From positions 1 through 38,927 of the forward strand of contig NZ_CALAOH010000206.1 of assembly GCF_937926365.1 (NCBI RefSeq): 38,927 bases of DNA, given 5' to 3'. Shown here piece by piece: positions 36,464 through 38,927 of the stretch; position 1 is the first letter of the stretch; each line of letters starts with the position of its first letter. Below the pieces are notes generated by a model. It made no database searches, was not told where the DNA came from, and worked only from the letters and a program-made list of their open reading frames with translations. The translations under genes were made by a program, and so were the position numbers. The stretch comes from an uncultured Azohydromonas sp. GTDB taxonomy: Bacteria; Pseudomonadota; Gammaproteobacteria; Burkholderiales; Burkholderiaceae_C.

Positions 36464-37954
36464 TCAGAAGCCGGCGGGCGCGCGCAGGTGGTGGTCGGTG
36501 GCCTGCTGGAAGGCGTGGGCGGTGTGCAGCAGCTGGCCTTCGGCGAAGTAGTTGCCGATGAGCTGCAAGCCCACGGGCATCTGTGCTTCGCCGAACCCGG
36601 CCGGGATGCTCATGCCCGGCAGGCCGGCCAGGCTGGCGGGCAAGGTGAAGATGTCGGCCAAGTAGGCGGCCACCGGGTCGTCGCTCTTGGCGCCGAGCTG
36701 CCACGCCACGCTGGGCGCCACCGGCCCGGCGATCACGTCGCAGTCGTTGAAGCACCGTTGAAAATCGTCGGCGATCATGCGGCGCAGCTTCTGCGCCTGC
36801 AGGTAGTAGGCGTCGTAGTAGCCGTGCGAGAGCACGTAGGTGCCGATCATGATCCGGCGCTTCACCTCGGCGCCGAAACCCTGGGCGCGCGTCTTCTTGT
36901 ACATGTCCACCAGGTCGCCGTACTTCTCGGCGCGGTGGCCGTAGCGCACGCCGTCGTAGCGCTGCAGGTTCGAGCTCGCCTCGGCCGGGGCGATGATGTA
37001 GTACACGGGGATGGACAGCTCCGTGCGCGGCAGGCTCACCTCCACCAGCGTCGCGCCCAGCTTCTCCAATTCGGCCAGGGCACTGCGCACGGCGCCGTTG
37101 ACGTCGGCCGCCAACGCCTCGGGGAAGAACTCCCTGGGCAGGCCCACGCGCAGGCCCTGCAGCGGCTTGGCCGCCGTGGCGCCTTCGCGCGGTTGCAGCA
37201 TCTGGGCGTGGAAGTCCTCGGCGGGGCGCTCGGCGCTGGTCGCGTCACGCTCGTCGAAGCCGCTCATGGCGGAGAGCAGCAGCGCGCAGTCCTCGGCCGA
37301 GCGGGCCATCGGGCCGGCCTGGTCCAGGCTGGAGGCGAAGGCGATCATCCCGTAGCGCGAGCAACGTCCGTAGGTGGGCTTGATGCCGGTGATGCCGCTG
37401 AAGCTCGCGGGCTGGCGGATCGAGCCGCCGGTGTCGGTGCCGGTGGCCGCGGGCAGCAGCCGCGCCGCCACCGCCGCCGCCGAGCCGCCGGAGCTGCCGC
37501 CGGGCACGCGCGCGCGGTCCCAGGGGTTGAGCGCCGGGCCCCAGGCCGAGTTCTCGTTGGCCGAGCCCATGGCGAACTCGTCGCAGTTGAGCTTTCCAAG
37601 GCTGACCATGCCGGCGGCCGAGAGCCGGGCCACCACGGTGGCGTCGAAGGGGCTCTGATAGCCCTGGAGCATCTTCGAGCCCGCGGTGGTGGGCGCAGCG
37701 GCGGTGACGAAGATGTCCTTGTGCGCGATGGGCACGCCGGTCAGCGCGGTAGCGTCGCCAGCGGCGCGGCGCGCGTCGGCGGCCTGCGCAGCGGCCAGGG
37801 CGCCCTCGGCGTCCACGTGCACGAAGGCGCCGAGCTGTTGATGGTCCGCAACCCGCGCCAGGAGGTGTTGCGTGAGTTCGACGCTGGAAAAAGCCTTGTC
37901 AGCCAGGGCGCGCGACAGTGCGGCCACGCCCAGCTCGTGCAATTGAGAGCTCAT
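36464..37954 (-). CDS. gatA: Asp-tRNA(Asn)/Glu-tRNA(Gln) amidotransferase subunit A
   Basis: The 496-residue amidase of the GatCAB complex releases ammonia from glutamine. The amidase-signature catalytic triad is present as Lys79 (PIAHKD), Ser154 (PGGSSGGSAAAVAA) and Ser178 (TDTGGSIRQPASFSG), at the same positions as in well-studied GatA. The C-terminal portion contains the usual AGLPGMSIPAGFG and LQLIGNYFAEG segments. The ATG overlaps the gatC stop (ATGA). An open frame upstream inside gatC and the leader is not coding. The organism therefore relies, at least in part, on transamidation to make Gln-tRNA and/or Asn-tRNA. Confidence 0.97.
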   Translation of the reverse strand: MSSQLHELGVAALSRALADKAFSSVELTQHLLARVADHQQLGAFVHVDAEGALAAAQAADARRAAGDATALTGVPIAHKDIFVTAAAPTTAGSKMLQGYQSPFDATVVARLSAAGMVSLGKLNCDEFAMGSANENSAWGPALNPWDRARVPGGSSGGSAAAVAARLLPAATGTDTGGSIRQPASFSGITGIKPTYGRCSRYGMIAFASSLDQAGPMARSAEDCALLLSAMSGFDERDATSAERPAEDFHAQMLQPREGATAAKPLQGLRVGLPREFFPEALAADVNGAVRSALAELEKLGATLVEVSLPRTELSIPVYYIIAPAEASSNLQRYDGVRYGHRAEKYGDLVDMYKKTRAQGFGAEVKRRIMIGTYVLSHGYYDAYYLQAQKLRRMIADDFQRCFNDCDVIAGPVAPSVAWQLGAKSDDPVAAYLADIFTLPASLAGLPGMSIPAGFGEAQMPVGLQLIGNYFAEGQLLHTAHAFQQATDHHLRAPAGF

Positions 37955-38250
37955 TCGATCACCTGGGGCACGAGGAAGAGGCCGTCCTCGACGGCGGGGG
38001 CGCTGCGCTGGTTGAGTGCGCGCTGATCCTGTTCGGTCACGCGGTCCTCGCGCAGGCGCAGCTGCACCTCCGACAAGGCCGAGAGCGGCGTGTACAGCGG
38101 CTCCACGCCGCTGGTGTCCACCGCGCGCATCTGCTCGACGATGGAGAAGAATCCATTGAGCTGCTGGAGCATCGCGGCCTGTTCCTCGGGCTGCAATTCG
38201 AGGCGGGCGAGGTGGGCGATGCGGCTCACGTCCGTGGGGCTGAGGGCCAT
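37951..38250 (-). CDS. gatC: Asp-tRNA(Asn)/Glu-tRNA(Gln) amidotransferase subunit C
   Basis: The 99-residue GatC wraps around GatA and stabilises the complex. VSRIAHLARLELQPEEQAAMLQ, then QLNGFFSIVEQMRAVDTSGVEP and LREDRVTEQDQR form the full family pattern. It is first in the gatCAB operon and overlaps gatA by four bases. The ATG at 38250 is the natural start. Its promoter must lie in the 378-bp gap to mreB; a GATAAT (38324-38319 on the minus strand) is the best -10 candidate. Confidence 0.96.
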   Translation of the reverse strand: MALSPTDVSRIAHLARLELQPEEQAAMLQQLNGFFSIVEQMRAVDTSGVEPLYTPLSALSEVQLRLREDRVTEQDQRALNQRSAPAVEDGLFLVPQVIE

Positions 38251-38628
38251 GGCAATAGTGCTCGGGGTTCGGGCTTTTGCAGGTCCGCCGCGGCGCGGCG
38301 ACCCGGGGGGATCGGGTATTATCGCCCGTTACCCAGAGCCCACCGGGGCGGCCGGCGCAAGAGCAAAAACCCGGCGCGATCGCTGCAGTTGCGACGCGCA
38401 GACAGGTGTTTGCGAGCGCGGGCGGCGCCGGCGGGTTTTTTGTGCAGGACCCTTTCCCCGGTAGCGCAGGAATCCTGGCCATGGAGCCCGCCTGCGCCGC
38501 GGCCGCGAGCCGCACAACCCCGCTGCATTGATGTGACGAATTCCGGCGTTCGACTGCCGCAGCCCGGCGCTTTCCAACTCCCCTGACGCCCGCCCGCGCG
38601 ACCGAACCCAGCAGATCGCTGACCCACC
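38251..38628. promoter_or_regulatory. Divergent gatC/mreB leader region
   Basis: No convincing gene lies in these 378 bases. The AT-rich patch GGGTATTATCGCCC (38314-38327) offers TATTAT on the plus strand and GATAAT on the minus strand as divergent -10 candidates. Within the resulting roughly 300-base mreB leader lies the terminator-like inverted repeat at 38365-38441. The remaining sequence is GC-rich with no further pattern I recognise, and no strong Shine-Dalgarno precedes mreB. Confidence 0.5.
38365..38441. terminator. Terminator-like inverted repeat in the mreB leader
   Basis: AAAAACCCG...GCGC at the left (38365 onward) pairs with GCGCC...CGGGTTTTTT at the right (to 38441), with the T-run of six at 38436-38441. 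On the minus strand the reverse arm also ends in five T residues. The arms enclose about 45 bases, so this is either a long imperfect bidirectional terminator or part of a structured leader. If used, transcripts from the TATTAT box would end after about 110 bases. Confidence 0.4.
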
Positions 38629-38927
38629 ATGTTTGAAACCTTCCGGCGCTACTTCTCGACCGACCTGGCCATCGACCTCGGCACCGCGAACACCCTGATC
38701 TACGTGCGCGACAAGGGCATCGTGCTGGACGAGCCCTCCGTGGTCGCCATCCGCCACGAGGGCGGCCCCAACGGCAAGAAGACGATCCAGGCCGTGGGCG
38801 CCGAGGCCAAGGCGATGCTGGGCAAGGTGCCGGGCAACATCGACGCCATCCGCCCGATGAAGGACGGCGTGATCGCCGACTTCACCGTCACCGAGCAGAT
38901 GCTCAAGCAGTTCATCAAGATGGTGCA
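38629..38927 (+). CDS. mreB: Rod shape-determining protein MreB (5' part)
   Basis: The first 99 codons of mreB are present; the gene runs off the window end. The actin-like phosphate-1 motif LAIDLGTANTLIYV follows MFETFRRYFSTD, and GIVLDEPSVVAIR, then GKVPGNIDAIRPMKDGVIAD are highly conserved MreB segments. MreB filaments direct lateral cell-wall synthesis and rod shape. The ATG at 38629 has no strong ribosome-binding site. Divergence from gatCAB is a common arrangement in Burkholderiales. The rest of the usual mreBCD-mrdAB operon would follow outside the window. Confidence 0.97.
   Translation, partial: MFETFRRYFSTDLAIDLGTANTLIYVRDKGIVLDEPSVVAIRHEGGPNGKKTIQAVGAEAKAMLGKVPGNIDAIRPMKDGVIADFTVTEQMLKQFIKMV

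Overview
The window is very GC-rich, with GC-biased third codon positions, and reads as chromosome of a betaproteobacterium, most likely Burkholderiales and probably Comamonadaceae. The assignment rests on gene order and protein character: a divergent lptD/amgK-like pair, xth/pyrE divergent, gatCAB divergent from mreB, metX-metW, type-2 pyrF, and a linked URC uracil-catabolism set. I see no tRNA, rRNA, prophage, transposase or CRISPR array. It is an ordinary chromosomal segment carrying several catabolic, regulatory and repeat features of interest.

Layout. 1-1390: start of a probable lptD (minus), then a divergent AmgK-type amino-sugar kinase. 1391-1566: a REP-like inverted-repeat element. 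1567-4494: a DctQ-DctM-DctP TRAP transporter operon (minus). 4646-6115: an M20 metallopeptidase. 6296-8190: metX-metW (minus) behind a SAM-II riboswitch and an intrinsic terminator. 8252-8869: a glutathione S-transferase. 8899-18485: a long minus-strand pyrimidine operon. Read in transcription order it encodes a BMP-type nucleoside-binding protein, an ABC ATPase, two permeases, a URC1-type GTP-cyclohydrolase-II paralogue, URC4, uracil phosphoribosyltransferase and a CodA-like deaminase. A perfect 30-bp inverted repeat lies between the two permease genes.

18727-21022: purB and pyrF. 21045-26174: a hybrid histidine kinase, an NCS2 uracil/xanthine-type permease on the opposite strand, and a second PAS histidine kinase. 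26196-30802: trxC (minus), an ECF sigma/anti-sigma pair, an AmpG-like MFS carrier and an exported M48 metalloprotease. 30827-34250: an MBL-fold hydrolase, a DUF1615 lipoprotein, a small carboxylesterase and exonuclease III. 34269-38250: pyrE, a bidirectional terminator, then gatCAB (minus). 38629 to the end: the 5' part of mreB, preceded by a roughly 380-bp leader.

How it fits together. The main functional unit is the pyrimidine block. Nucleosides or bases would be imported by the BMP ABC system and perhaps by the NCS2 permease. Cytosine would be deaminated by the CodA-like enzyme and uracil converted to UMP by Upp. The ring would then be opened through URC1 and URC4, the route defined genetically in the yeast Lachancea kluyveri. 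Pyrimidine synthesis genes (pyrF, pyrE) lie nearby. The clearest RNA regulator is the SAM-II riboswitch of metX-metW. The most interesting unexplained signals are a tandem TGACGCAA repeat in front of the pyrimidine operon, a possible ECF autoregulatory promoter, and a terminator-like inverted repeat in the mreB leader.
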